Assembly (NCBI GenBank): GCA_035236585.1
Contig: CP141137.1
Span: 45,282,057-45,346,056 of the forward strand
Source: Warburgia ugandensis
Lineage: Eukaryota > Streptophyta > Magnoliopsida > Canellales > Canellaceae
DNA: 64,000 nucleotides
Reading direction: 5' to 3'
Made by a program: the position numbers and the translations under genes. Every line of letters starts with the position of its first letter. Position 1 is the first letter of the stretch. The notes beneath the pieces were generated by a model that saw only the letters and a program-made list of their open reading frames with translations, did no database searches and was not told the origin of the DNA. Below, piece after piece: positions 1-12,351 of this stretch.

Positions 1-1049
1 CATAGAAGGTAATACTTATTTGTAAAGATATTATCGCCATGATTCATTAAATTTATTTCCTTGTTTATGCATAAAACATAAAGTATTTGAGACTAGTGTG
101 TTAAGACTTATGAATTTGTAAAGTTATAAATGTTATGGCCAAGTGGGAGAATGTTATAAATTTTTTTTATTTTTTGTGATCCTTAACATTTAAAATTGAA
201 AATGAACGCGGGTATCATGGTAATGATAGGTACCTAGTTACTACTCTAAATGTTATTGGTGATGACAATTTTTCTATTTTTGAACTACACATGAATAACT
301 ATTTTGAGACAGTTAGTATCCTTGATGAAAGGATAACTGCTATTAAGATCTAAATTTAAGGGTCCTCTAATTCTAGCAATTTAGTCTCTCTATTGATATG
401 TCTGTCATTTTGAATTGTAGAGAATTAGAATAATTCTTAAAAACACTACTGGATCATCTACTATGGCAGAGGTAAGCATCCATTTAATTTTTGCTTCTAA
501 TTGTTTTTCTAATTTATGTAAACATTAATAAGATTAGATGGTTGACAACCTTGTCTCATATGTATATTTAATATTTTCATAATATCATTAGGTGAATGAG
601 ACCTAGCATCTAGACTGGGACTAGAAAAGATTTAAATGCAAGCTGCAAGTGGTTCAAATGTCTTGACACCTGTAATGGCTTTGCTAATATTTAAGTGAAG
701 TTGCAAATGGATTTCTAAGAATTCTTGGATTTAGATTTAAGGTCTACCCTTAATTGATGATTGGGTACTAGTTTGGTTACAAGGAAGAATAAAAAAGCTA
801 AAAGTTAGTGATCAAATCAAGTGCAAGATGATGCAAAGGTTATGCTCATAAAAGTAAACTAGCCAATTAATGTGGTGAAAGCTTTTCAATTTATTGGATG
901 AAGGGAGCATGTAAAGATGACTGTAGTGCAAATGGAGTTAAAGTTGCATGTGTTAACAAAAATATTGGCATTCTCGCCAAACTATCATTGTATGATAGTC
1001 ATACCTAAGATCGAACAATTCAAAATTTTGTGAACAAGTAGAATCATCT
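1..1049. other. Stretch without a recognised gene
   Basis: AT-rich sequence with no open frame of useful length on either strand. The right part (from about 600) may already be the decayed upstream part of the L1 element that follows, but I cannot align it to a domain. Confidence 0.4.
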
Positions 1050-4000
1050 TAAAGTCTTAAGAATCAAAATGTCATGTGGATAATTGACAAGAACCAAGAG
1101 GTTTTAGGTGTTCTGCTACCAAAAGAGGAATTTGTCCTATCTAGTTTATATAAGGGCATAAGATTGGGTTCAGTGGAATCAAAGCCATTCAAATATTCTC
1201 TTGGTGGTCAAAGAAATTCGTTCTATCTAGTTTATATTAACTTACCATCAAGGACTCCCACCCCATGATGCACATACTTTTAAAGCCATATCAAAGATTT
1301 TTGGTGAATTTCTTTCAATGATATGCTTAAGTTTGCTTAGATCCATAGAAAGAGAAGTAGAAGTAATTGCTAATGCTGAAATAAGAGGAAACACTTCACA
1401 ATGAGTTGACTTCCAAGAGAACAAAAGAGATCCTAAGCACTCAAATTGGAGCTTCTATTCATAGAAGGGACAAATGTTGTATGCTCAAACAACCGATAGT
1501 CTTGTGAAATGAAATCAAAATTTTGAAAGATCTGCAAAGAGATAGGCATTAACTTCTCAGGGAGAGATGAAGAAGCTTTGTCTCATTCAAACTTGTGAAA
1601 CACTATGAAAGCAAAAATAAGAAAGAGGGTCTATCAAATAGAAAGAAGGGAATGTCCCAAATGGACAAGATCAAGGTTTCTCAAGTTGAAAGTGGATGAG
1701 AACTAAGTATTCATCCTATGATTTTTCTATCATAGAACATGTGGGTTGGGTAGTACTAGGAAGAAGGCTTGAGTTAAGCATGTAACATAAACCAAACTAA
1801 ATCATGGTTTATCACCTTGCAAGACCAAAGCTCCATCAAGGCCAAAATTCATGGCTCGATTAGTGGGAGTACATGAGAGCTATGGCTAGATACATATGGA
1901 TTCCATTGGATCATTTGGTGGTTTAATAGTTGGAGTCAGAATTATTATGGTGCATATTCAATCTCAAATTATTTTTTTTTAAATTCTATCAAATGGAGTT
2001 GTTGGATCCCTTGCTGAAATTTATGCTTCTAATTATTTTTCAAAGAGAGAACCAATGTGGTAGGAACTATTGGTAATCAATCAAGGGTGACGAGGACCAT
2101 TAATCTACAGTGATGGTTTCAATGTCATTAACTCCCGTGGAGAAAGAAATTCGACTTCAATCTTCACTCCTGCAATGATCTCCTTTAACAATTTTCTTGA
2201 CAACAATGAGTTCATTGATCTTCCTCTTAGTGGAGGTCTATACACATGGAGAAAAAATAAACGCAGCCAATATTTAGAAAAATGGCTAGATTTCTTTGCA
2301 ATATGGGGTGCCTCTCTACATACCTAGACACATTGTGTTTAATTCTTCAAGAAAGAGCATCAGGCCATAAGTCCATTTTGCTCAAGACTTTTGTAGAATC
2401 TTGCAGTCATAAGCCATTTTATTTTGAGATTGCATGTTGTAGGAGCCAAGCTTATTTATAGGATTGAAGAATGGTGGTCTCAAGCAACTAAGAGCTTACA
2501 TTCAAATTCCACCATAAATCTTGCTTTGAAGCTAAAATTTATCAAATAGAAGTTACAAAATGTGTGAAAGATCAGGATATGGATCAAAGTAGCCACTTTT
2601 CATCTTTACAAAAAGATCTCTCGACTATCATTTTGAACGATAAGCTAGCCTTCCAGAGTCAAAGGCAATTAAGCTTAGAATTCAAATTAAAGTTAATTAA
2701 GGTCCATGGAATTCTATATATGAGGAACTCTAATGGTGACAAAGGTCCCGTGTTAAATGGCTTGAAGTAGGATATTGCAACATAAAATTCGTTCACCATG
2801 ACAAGTGCACATAAAAGCTTTAATCATATTTCCTCCTTTGTTGTCAATGGAAGAAAGTTGGAAAATCCAGATGATACCTCACATGAAGTTATGAAATACT
2901 AGAAAAAATTATACTCTTTTGAGGACCAAAATTGCCCATGTTTGAAGAATATCGAATTCAACTCCATAGATGAGGAAACCAAAAACAAACTTGAACTTGC
3001 TTTCTTAGGAAAAACAAGTTGAAGAAATTGTATCTAAAGTTGCTAAGTATATTGCAGTCTTGCCTCAGATGGATTTTGCATTTAATTCTATCAGATATGT
3101 TGGCACTTTATCAAATATGATGTCTTTGTTAGGGGAAAGCTAAACCAAAGCACTCAAACAAAGTGCCAAATCCAAAGCACTCATTTTAGTATGGAAAGAA
3201 CTCATTTTTAACTAATCTAACCAATTCATCTCATTTATCTTTCTTTAGACATCTTCACTCAAAAAATCAAGAATTTTGCATGATTCTAGCATGCTAAAAA
3301 TGTATTTCTAGTCATCAAATTTAGATTGTTGTTTTAGCAGATAGTTTTACTATTTATTTTTTATAAATAAAATACAAAATTTTCAAATGCTAAACTCATC
3401 CAACCAGCATGCTTTTTTATTAAATAGACATTCATATTAGGCGCAATAGTCAAATCATTCAAAAGTAGCCCCTTCCATGTAAAAATGAGTGCTTTGGTTT
3501 TGGCACTTTGTTTGAGTGCTTCAGTTTAACATTCCTCTTAATTTTATTAACAATTTCTACATGGGCAATTCTCTTAGTATTGAATCATCTTTTGTAGCCT
3601 TACCTTATAAGAAAAGTGGTGCAAATTTTCTTAAAAACTTCTGCCTATTAGTTTAATTAGTAGATGCTACAAAATATTGGTAAAGATGCATCTCAAAAAA
3701 AGCATTGTAAGGAGTCATATCTCCAAACAATTGTCTACCATAGCTACAAGGAATATTGTAGATTACACTGTAGTAGCCAATGAATGCTTTGGTATGATTC
3801 ATAAATTATGATCGATGGCTTCATTTGTGAGCTTGAGATGAAAAGGGCCTTCTATCTAGTAGAATGGAGGATAATTGACATAATTTTTCATAAGATGAAT
3901 TTCAGCCCAAAGTGGGCAGGTTGGACCAAAAACATCTTCAATCAACTGACTTTTTAGTTCTTATCAAGGCTCACCTAAATTCTTTTTCTACCTCTCGAGG

Positions 4001-4880
4001 AGTGTGACATAGATATCTGGTTTCACCTCATTTATTCCCTTGGTAACAAAGGTTTTCAACAAACTAATAAAAATTATGATTTCATCTAGTCCACATAGCA
4101 GCTTCAAAGCTCCAAACTTGAATCTTATTGTTTTGCATGTTCAGTAAGCTGATGAAAGGATGCTAGTCAGAGAGCCCAATGAATACCAAAAGGAGAAAAA
4201 CAAGGGAAATTCTCAAGGCTTATGAGCCAATCATGGACCAAGATAAATCTTGAAAAGTCAGAAGACTATGGTGTAAATATTAATGACAGCATGCATATAT
4301 AAGCAATTGGCTTAAGAATTGGATTGCAAGATTACTAGTCTCCAATGATACTATCTTGGCTTACCCTTATTATAATAAGACCAAATGCATGGCTTTGGGA
4401 ACTAGTTATTCAAAGATACCAATCCTAGTTGGCAACATGGAAAAGAGCCATAGTTATGAAGGGGGAAAGATTAATTCTTCTAAAGGCCTCAATGACTAAT
4501 TTCCTAATTTATTACGTCGCTTTTTCACTATCTAGCTCAAGTAATAAATCAAATGGAGCAAATTTGAATGGTTTAACACAATGGAATATCATTTTGCACT
4601 GAAATCTTAGAGGCTTGGAAAATGAAAAGTTACAAAATCTAGTGTGCTTGCTCTAATTAGTGGTGGTCAATACTCAAAATGAGGACAAATTATGTGGCTC
4701 CCTAATCCAAAAGGCTTGTTCACAATTAAGTCAGCTTTTAATTTGCCAAGCAATTACAATGATTGATGAAATCTTGAAAATTTCATCGGACTTCATCAGT
4801 TCCTTTGGAAGTCATTTTTTGTGTATGGATTGTTGCATTTTCAAGGGGTTCATCAAGTCCATCTCGTTGTCCATGATGTA
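1050..4880 (+). mobile_element. Decayed L1-type LINE (non-LTR retrotransposon)
   Basis: Broken frames in L1 order can be read on the plus strand. Near 1270-1330 there is a stretch like the DUF4283 part of plant L1 ORF1 (HDAHTFKAISKIFGEFLSM). Near 2090-2310 lies the endonuclease core (FNVINSRGERNS, then FIDLPLSGGLYTW). Near 3590-3760 is the start of the reverse transcriptase (an IPKKSGA-like block, then VISPNNCLP). Near 4440-4510 is its end (LILLKASMTNFLIYYV), and near 4680-4840 the zinc-binding RVT domain (LFTIKSAFNL, FLWKSF). Stops and frameshifts occur throughout and the catalytic tetrad was not found, so this is an old, inactive copy. It is interrupted by a MITE. Both ends are approximate. 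Identification rests on motif order, not on an alignment. Confidence 0.68.
3139..3530. mobile_element. MITE inserted in the L1 remnant
   Basis: A roughly 390-bp AT-rich element has terminal inverted repeats of about 48 bp. The left arm reads TAAACCAAAGCACTCAAACA and goes on with AAGTGCC. The reverse complement of the right arm reads TTAAACTGAAGCACTCAAAC and goes on with AAAGTGCC. Both arms then run into GCACTCATTTT. There is no coding capacity. It splits the L1 remnant between its endonuclease and reverse-transcriptase parts. I could not define a target-site duplication, so the superfamily (hAT or Mutator) is open. Confidence 0.72.
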
Positions 4881-4881
4881 A

Positions 4882-7466
4882 CAACAAGCCTAAGGATCAT
4901 GATCATTTATTTTTATCTTATCTTGGCTAAAATCCCAATCTAATTGGAATGCTATTTTCAACAGATTTGGACTAAAACAGGTATTGCCATCATCATTTTT
5001 GGATCTCCTAAATCAATGTCCTATTGCAAGACTAAGCAAAAGAAGTAACATTGTAATGACTAAAATTGTCATATATGAAATTACCTGCTTTATTGAGCAA
5101 AACAATAGTCATTTGACTAAATAATTATTCCTAAAAAATAAGAAAAATTATATGACATGTTTAGTAAGTTAGCTAGGTTAGTTAACTTAGCTAGTTAATT
5201 AAACTAGTTTGGTTAATTAGCAGTTTAATGTAATTATAAATTAGTTATAAGATAGATTTGAATTAAAGAATAAAAAATCATTAAGTAAACTAGTTTATTG
5301 AAACTTAAAATTATTTAAAACTAGGTCTTAATGAGATGCAATTGAATGTAACCAAGACAAAAAAAAAAAAAAACATTGTGATCTAGAAATGAATTCTAGT
5401 GACTTGCAAATCTAAAAAATGTATTTTTCAATGAAAATACAAATCAAAGCTAAAATGAATTTAGATATGAAAATAATAACTATTCCTAATATGATAATAA
5501 AATTTAATTTTGCACATTTTTAACCCTGTATATCAATTTTCAATTTAGCAGATCTAACCATTCAAAATGTAATTAATCCTGAACTAAATATGTTTAGAAC
5601 TTAAGACTTAGACCATAATTAGAAGTAAGTAAAAAAGTATTAAACCATTTGGATCTCATCGAATGATCCAAGATAATCAATTGGATGAGATCTTATCTAA
5701 ACCATTAGATCCATAACATATTTTTAAGGTAGCTTACATCAACTCATATAAAGGCTTGCATTATCTCTCATGTGGTTGCTAGAGATCTTATAAGCAATCT
5801 CTTGTTTGTGAGACTTGGGACAAATAACACTTAAAAGAAAGTGTATTTATTGACACTCAAACCTTGTTTATTCTTACTAAGCCATACAATTGTATTTTTC
5901 TACTCCTATTCCACTCTCTACCCTAAATTTTACAATACTTGATTCATCCAAGTAGGACTATGAGTAAAAATGAGATAAACTAAAAATCACCTATTGGATC
6001 ATTGAGGCATGCATACTAGCATTCCAATATTTACGTGGCTCACACACTTTAGGGCTACTCGAAAGGAGTACACATCCCTTTTCTATGGATGGTAAAACTT
6101 GTTTGGTAAATCTATATATATAAAGCAAACTTTATATAGACCATGAACAGATTTACCAACTAAGTAGAGGGGCTGTTTTGCTTTATATAATAAGTATGTA
6201 GTATCATATATGTCTTTCTATAATATATACTATGTATTTTACGTGGAAGAAACAAAAATATATGGAAAGGTATCTGGAAAATACCTAAAAGGATATTTTG
6301 AAAATAGATGGAAGGGTATTTGGAGAACAGGAAAGAAAATTGCAGCCACTAAAAATGATATTAGATATATTTTGTTGTAATCTCGCATGGTGGCGGGTGG
6401 AGGGGGCCTATTCCACCGGCCCTTCTCTTCTCATGTTCTGGTATCCCTCAGGTTAAATATTCCTTAAACAAGTAATGTCATGGCAAGTATGCCCCTTGAG
6501 AGCCTGGCCTCACTGTGAATTTTCAATCGCCCCCAATAACATGTAGTGATTTACATGCACAAGAGTTCCCTATGTGATGTTTGTGCATGTAGACCAGTGG
6601 ATGAATCTGTTCATGGAACCCATAAGCTTGGTGATGATTTAAACCACATTGGATATTACACACCACAAAATCCTCTTCGTAGCATGATCTTAACCCTTTG
6701 ATCTACAGGACTTTGTACCTATTTCTAATTTGAATTTTCTGATCTTCTCCATTGGATGATTTTATCCCTGTGATCTGTTAAGAATTTTCTAAATGTTTGA
6801 AATGTTTCTGCCCTTCACTTACTTTACCTCATAATAATAGTTACCCTTCACTTTAGCACATAATAAAAGTTAAAGGCTAGGATCATCGAGCGGAGATGCT
6901 TCTAAGTGTATTGCCTATATAAGACATGCGCCCAAGAAAGTCATTTGCTTACAAAGTCTAGGCTTCCAATAAACTTCTAGCCTTGCAGGGCATGTAAACC
7001 ACTGCATTTACCTACCCGCGGGGTTCGTGGAATGTTTAGTAATCCAAGCTAGTCATCATCTAGACCCAATTCTAGATATGCAACATCCAAGATCATGTCC
7101 TGTTGGATGATCTTAATTCTCCGGTTGTCGAAGATTTTACAAGCATTGCTTTAGATATTCTAAATATTAGCTTCTCAAAAATGGAATAGCAGGGGTTAAG
7201 ATTATTTATGGTACAAACATTTGTGCATGCCGTATCTAAGATGTCCCCTTGACCATGAGCAACTTGGATCATCAAACTTCAGACTGCACGGCCTTTCAAA
7301 AGTGCACAAATCTTTATTCTGATTGAGACGGCACAATCATAATATCAAGAAAGAAGTAAGAAAAAAATATGCTAAGACCTAATTTTACGTTATCTTAAGA
7401 AAAATGAAGACTAGTAAACTAAAAACTAGTCCACTAAACACACTTCCTACGCTAACAGATCTTTTC
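4882..7466. other. Intergenic stretch, no gene seen
   Basis: AT-rich sequence with many stops in all frames. It holds a poly-A run near 5360, a GC-richer patch near 6390-6430, and the hairpin listed separately. I see no domain, tRNA or clear transposon end here. Confidence 0.5.
6103..6159. repeat. Short nested hairpin
   Basis: Arms TTGGTAAATCT and AGATTTACCAA are perfect 11-base complements. Between them TATATAAAG and CTTTATATA form a second, inner stem with a four-base loop. A MITE fragment is possible; function is unknown. Confidence 0.5.
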
Positions 7467-8950
7467 CTATTCATTCATAATGGCAGAGAGTGAATTAAGA
7501 GAAGACCCACCCTCCCTCATACTTCTTCCAGCACTCTTCTTGAGTTCCTCTGCTCGTGCTCTCATGACTCTTCTTTCTTCACTCTTAATCACCAAACTCA
7601 CTACTCTGTTCACCTTCCCACAACTAACGGTACCATCTTCACCGTGCATCAAGTAGATCTCACCTTCAGTTCATCACACATCATTGCAGCATTAATTCAT
7701 TGCCCGGCATAAAGAGGCCAAGCGATCATTGGAATCCCGTTAGTGATACTCTCTAGACTTGAGTTCCACCCGCAATGTGATAGAAATCCACCTTTTGAGC
7801 CATGGCTCAACACCTCCGCCTGTGGAGCCCATTTAGTCACCGCCATACCTCGTCCTCATGTCCGATCAACGAAGCCATCTGGCAAGTATTTCATCATCCG
7901 TTTTACAGTTTCCATTGGGTTCACAAACCACCCATAGAAAACTTTGTTGGCTTTGCTCCAGCCCGTTTGCAATCTCCATTAATTGCTTCGATGACAAATA
8001 CAAATTCTTGCAGCTGCCGAATGATACATATAACATCGACTGGGTTGGTTGCTCATCCAGCCACTTGTGGCATTCTGGTGGTTTGTAATCTCGAGTCTGC
8101 CTTGCTAACAGGCCAATTGGATATACAGGTGGCATAGGAATGTTTCTAAAAGCCATATCATCTCTAAGGGATCTAAGCGTCCTAGGCTCTAATTCTTCCC
8201 ATGTGTTCACTAAAAATGCCTTAACATCCCATGTGTTCACTAAAAATGCCTTAACCTCAGGATGCCGTCGAACCTTGTCCAATATCCTTTGATGATATCC
8301 TTGTTGCGACTCTCCAAGGGTTCCACGATATCGTTTATCTGAATATGTGTGCAACCTGGGAGTTTGATGGGCTCACCGAGGTTGCAAAAGTCGACTTCAC
8401 ATTCAAGCATCAGTGCATAGATAATAAAAGTTAACACCCATGCACTTAAAGTGCAATAAAGGTACTTGGGGAGGTGGACTAGATCAACAACATCAAACAT
8501 CAGGGGGCCGAAGATGTCAAGCGCAACCACCATTGGATGGGCTGTGGATGCAACAAAATTTGACAAAGCAGTTTGAATAGATGGGAGAGACTTTTTTATG
8601 GTGAAGATGACTCGGGGACCTTCGGGTTCATAGGAGCGGAAGTCCGAGATATCTAAAGGAGGGAGAGCAACGATCTCAAGATTAGGAAAATCATGAAAAG
8701 AGTATTGGTGTTTAAATTGGGAGACAGAAACGTCGTTAGTGCCAAGGAAAAATGTAACCCTCAAGGAATGGAGAGAGATGAGGTGCTTGGAGAGTGCTAG
8801 CATTGGGATGATGTGCCCCATGCCTGGACTCCCAAGAACGGCTACGTGAGTTGAGCTTGAGTTCTTAGTGGTTCCATGAGATAGTTTTAGGATCTCTGTG
8901 GCCTCATCAAGTGATTTTTGAGTCTCTGTAGATGCTGTAATGGACTTCAA
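7467..8950 (-). pseudogene. UDP-glycosyltransferase pseudogene, UGT72-like (family 1)
   Basis: A full-length but broken copy of an intronless plant secondary-metabolism glycosyltransferase, an enzyme class that moves glucose from UDP-glucose to phenolic acceptors in the cytosol. The N-terminal part starts at 8950 and has the acceptor-domain signature SPGMGHIIPMLALSKHL, typical of UGT72 (hydroquinone glucosyltransferase-like) proteins. The donor-binding PSPG box is at 7700-7831, exactly 44 residues, from [11 protein letters not shown] through HCGWNS to a final Gln, the residue usual for UDP-glucose users. The C-terminus ends SLNSLSAIMNE. Damage: the frame shifts near 8285, near 7870 and between the PSPG box and 7652; TGA stops lie at 7856-7858 and directly after the PSPG box at 7697-7699; a 30-bp in-frame duplication lies upstream. 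The length (about 494 codons) is normal for the family. Family assignment is good; the UGT72 subgroup is an inference. Confidence 0.9.
8198..8257. repeat. 30-bp tandem duplication inside the UGT pseudogene
   Basis: Two adjacent 30-base units repeat ten codons of the pseudogene (VKAFLVNTW twice in a row). The duplication is in frame and lies in the loop before the family's ELEP motif. Confidence 0.9.
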
Positions 8951-9370
8951 GACTGGCTAGAGCAAGTTGGCTAAAAGAATACGAGAGTTTGTTCTTTGGA
9001 CCAAGTCAGTAAGGGGTATCATTCCCTCCCATATCTCATGCATTTCCTTTCTTTTCTCCCTCTTTATCTAATCCCCTCTTCCCCTCCCCAAATCGCACGT
9101 GTCTCCTTTTTTCTTGCTTAATTTATTTAACCCCCCTCCTTGTCTCTCTTTCTCCTCAAAATAGGAAAAGAACTAAAAATAAAAGCAAGAGTAAGTTTGA
9201 CCATTTCTATGAACACTTCCCTGAGAATCAACATTCAAATAAATAAATAAATATCTTCTAATTGCTATATATTACATTTAATCCTGCATATATAGGAGAA
9301 AAACAAGGGACTTGATATTTTTAGCTCATTACCTTTTTCTTGCTTAATTTTGTGGTTTTCTTTTTTCTTT
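8951..9370. other. Former upstream region of the UGT pseudogene
   Basis: Pyrimidine-rich on the plus strand. No clear TATA box or transcription start can be supported. Confidence 0.4.
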
Positions 9371-9753
9371 TGTATTCATAGGATGAGCGTCGCAGAAATG
9401 AGGATGTTGAGATGGATTAGTGGTAAGACAAGAAAAAATAGAATTCGAAATGAAAGCATTCGAGGAAATTTAAGGATAGCACCAATAGGTAATAAGATGA
9501 GGGAAACCAGACTTAGATGGTTTAGACATGTTCAAAGGAAACCAACAACAGTACCAGTTAGAAGAAGTGAGGCAATACAAGTAGAAAGTTTTAAAAGGGC
9601 AAGGGGAAGGCCCAAAAGAACATGGATAGAAGTGGTGAGAAAATATTTAAAAACTTTGGGACTAAATGAAGACATGATATTTAATAAAGTGGAATGGAGG
9701 AATAAGATTCATGTGGCCGATCCCAAATTGGGATAAGGTCTTGATGATGATGA
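9371..9753 (+). mobile_element. RTE-clade LINE, 3' end fragment
   Basis: The open frame 9350-9736 contains the C-terminal tail of a plant RTE reverse-transcriptase protein ([41 protein letters not shown]). After the stop the sequence runs into a TGATGATGATGA tail, the short repeat ending usual for RTE elements. It is severely 5'-truncated, as is usual for LINEs. The same family occurs on the minus strand at 33844-33922 plus 39135-40140, and at 45055-46205. Confidence 0.85.
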
Positions 9754-11940
9754 GTCAAGATAAAAAAAATATTCATGAAAGGAGAGAAAAATTCAAGCAA
9801 ATTTTCCAATATACAAAGAAAATTTGTAAACCTCAATCTTGGTTCGAATGAACATACCAGGGGAACTTCATTTTTTCTTTCTTATTTGTCTCGCCAAATG
9901 TTAGGATTATAATTAATTATAATGAGCTTAAGATTATAATTTAAGTGAGCTACCTTCCAAACTCCTTTATGACACAAAATTCTCGTCAACTCCCCGAGCA
10001 ACAACTATATGTGAGGTCCACATGATTGGTAAACAAACTGTTCAACTTATCGATGGCATCCAAATCAGCGCTCTGTTTCTTGGTGTACCTGTAGAATTGG
10101 TTATGGGGCTTCTAGAATCTTGCAGACGACCTCTTTCACTGTACCAATCCTAGAAGGAAAATGACCAAAGTCTACTTTTTCTTTTTTATTGTTGACCAAA
10201 GTTTACTTACCCGGATGAGTTGTGGCTAGTTGGTTGGAATAGAGAGTTTGGCCCCCATAGGCCTAAGTTCAGGTTTCACTAATGGATTTACCATCACGTG
10301 CGTGCTTTGTGTGGGTGATTGCGCTGCATCGGCGGGAATTAATTACACCTCCTAAGGGTTGGGAGACACTGTGATATGAATAACGAAACAAGAAGAAGCA
10401 ACTGAAAAACTCTTCTTATCAGTATGTATTGTTGTTTTGGCTATGCTGAACGACAGCAATGATACTAGTAAGGCACAACTTGATTGCTATACAATGAGGC
10501 ATGCCTCACTGTAACACGATTGGCACTCAGCTGTGAGCTGACTGAACAACATTAAGATCTCCAATGGCCTGAAATCTTGCCAACTGAACAAAAAAAAATT
10601 TCCAAACAAGTTTGGTTGAAGCTTATTCGCACCATTGTCGGATGTATGCTTCAGCATTTCAAGGTGCAAAATTTCAATTAAGGTTGCCAACTGACATGAC
10701 TTTCTCACTATTGAAGATCTAAAGCAATACAAATGGTTCAAACCAATCATGGGTGGTTCCAATGTGTAAAAGCACGTGTGCCTCAATGTCTTGTACTTCA
10801 TTGAGGTTGTTCCTTAGTAGAACTTCCTTTTGGACAAAAACTTGTATCTAATTAACCGCCTTGCCGAGGCTAAAGCAACCGAACGTGAACCGAAGTTTAA
10901 ATGAGTAGACCTCTAAGAGTTGGCTGAGAGATGACTCATTACTGAACATGTTTTGGTCTTTAGTTTGAAAGACGAACTAAAATGGACGAACACCCCCGTG
11001 TATAAACAACACAACTTTTGATTTATAAACTATCTCTACCTCACTATTGTATTTGCCTGTTGACAAGGACTGTCCAATATAAGGGCGGCTTTTGGACAAG
11101 CTGTGCAAAAATTTAAAATAAATGAGCTCATCAGTGCCATCGCAAACATTTAGTATATCTGCGAATATTTAACGGCAATCAAAAGTTAGCTATAATCAGA
11201 CGGAAAGAATTATTTGACTACCATTGTTTTAGGGGAAGGCCAAATAAGTTGGTCTGCCGAGTCACCTATTCAGTGATAGAGATGGATCTGTGACTTCGCA
11301 CATATACTTGGCGCAGACAGACTACGAGCGCTGCTAGGAAAATGGGTTTTCATATTTATTAAGATGGAATGACTTTAATCAAGCCACCAATCTGAAAGAC
11401 AAGAAGCCAGTGTCCAAGAGGCGTAATCCAGCAACGGAAATTTATCTTCTTCTTAAATTAGAGGAAAATAAAAAGCCAATCCGGTTTATGCAAACCGTTT
11501 TTTCCCACAAATATGATAAAGATTCCCGTAATTCAGGTGCCAATTTTCCAAGAAAAATATGCAATTATATCACCGGGTCAAAAAGCTTGTAGCCCAGTGC
11601 ACGGAGTTTTCCGACTGCCAGTGAACCCCCTTTTGATTCAACGAGAACTGCACTACTCTTCTATCAAAATTCCAGCCAACACTAGCCAACCGCAGGAGCT
11701 ACCGCCCACCATCTCAGCCTATTTGTTGTTCCTCTTCACCTAGAGACGGTATAAATATCATTTCCGCTAACCACAAATATACAAAGTTATTTAAAACCAC
11801 AAGGTCGTTTCTCAATTGTAAAAAATGTAAAAATAACAAAGAGCCTTCTATTTTGTTTTAAGAAGACTGCATAACTTTCTCAGATCCTGTAAGAATCGAA
11901 CGCTTCTTCTTTAGTAATTTCAGCAGAAAATGAGTTACTG
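9754..11940. other. Region between the RTE fragment and the SIS3-like stop codon
   Basis: No recognised gene. The last few hundred bases (about 11600-11940) should include the 3' UTR of the SIS3-like gene, but I see no poly-A signal I would trust. Near 10205-10400 there is a weak tRNA/SINE-like patch (see rejected items). Confidence 0.4.
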
Positions 11941-12351
11941 TTAATGTGGAGAAGATGGATCAACAACTATCATTACAGCAGTAGCCATACTCGTAGGACC
12001 CTGAGTTACCATCACCTGTCCTCGTCCATTCTCAGCTGCTTCCAACTCCAAATCTTCATTGCCAGTGGCAGCATTCTCTGTGCGGATTGTTCGGACAGCC
12101 TGCTCTGAACCATAGAGCAAACCCTGCAGCCGCAAGAGATAGCTCTGTCCAGGCGGTTGAGTATGCATGTAACGGGTAGTAGTCACTATACTAGCAGAAG
12201 CTCGTCCTGAGTCTGCCCGGAGGTTGGAGAGTGCACTAAGGTCAAGGTTTGGAAAGACGGAGCAGCGGCACCGAGGGCACTTCACGTTGAGCCGAAGCCA
12301 CTCATCAATGCATTCTACGTGAAAATTGTGAGCACAAGGGAGGCCTCGAAC
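11941..12351 (-). CDS. SIS3: SIS3-like coding exon 10 (second half of RING-H2, tail, stop)
   Basis: Starts [20 protein letters not shown] and completes the finger with CPRCRC. It then has the conserved [12 protein letters not shown] and a variable acidic tail to the TAA at 11941-11943. The acceptor is AATGAGCAG. Confidence 0.95.
   Translation of the reverse strand, partial: VRGLPCAHNFHVECIDEWLRLNVKCPRCRCSVFPNLDLSALSNLRADSGRASASIVTTTRYMHTQPPGQSYLLRLQGLLYGSEQAVRTIRTENAATGNEDLELEAAENGRGQVMVTQGPTSMATAVMIVVDPSSPH

Noticed and set aside
10205-10400. Possible tRNA-derived SINE (TGGCTAGTTGG.. then AGTTCAGGTTTC)
   Set aside because: The A- and B-box-like words are imperfect, no target-site duplication was found, and there is no second copy in the window.
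10487-10801. 104-codon minus-strand frame downstream of the ligase gene
   Set aside because: No domain, no coding bias visible and no known relative; it may even be downstream transcript sequence.
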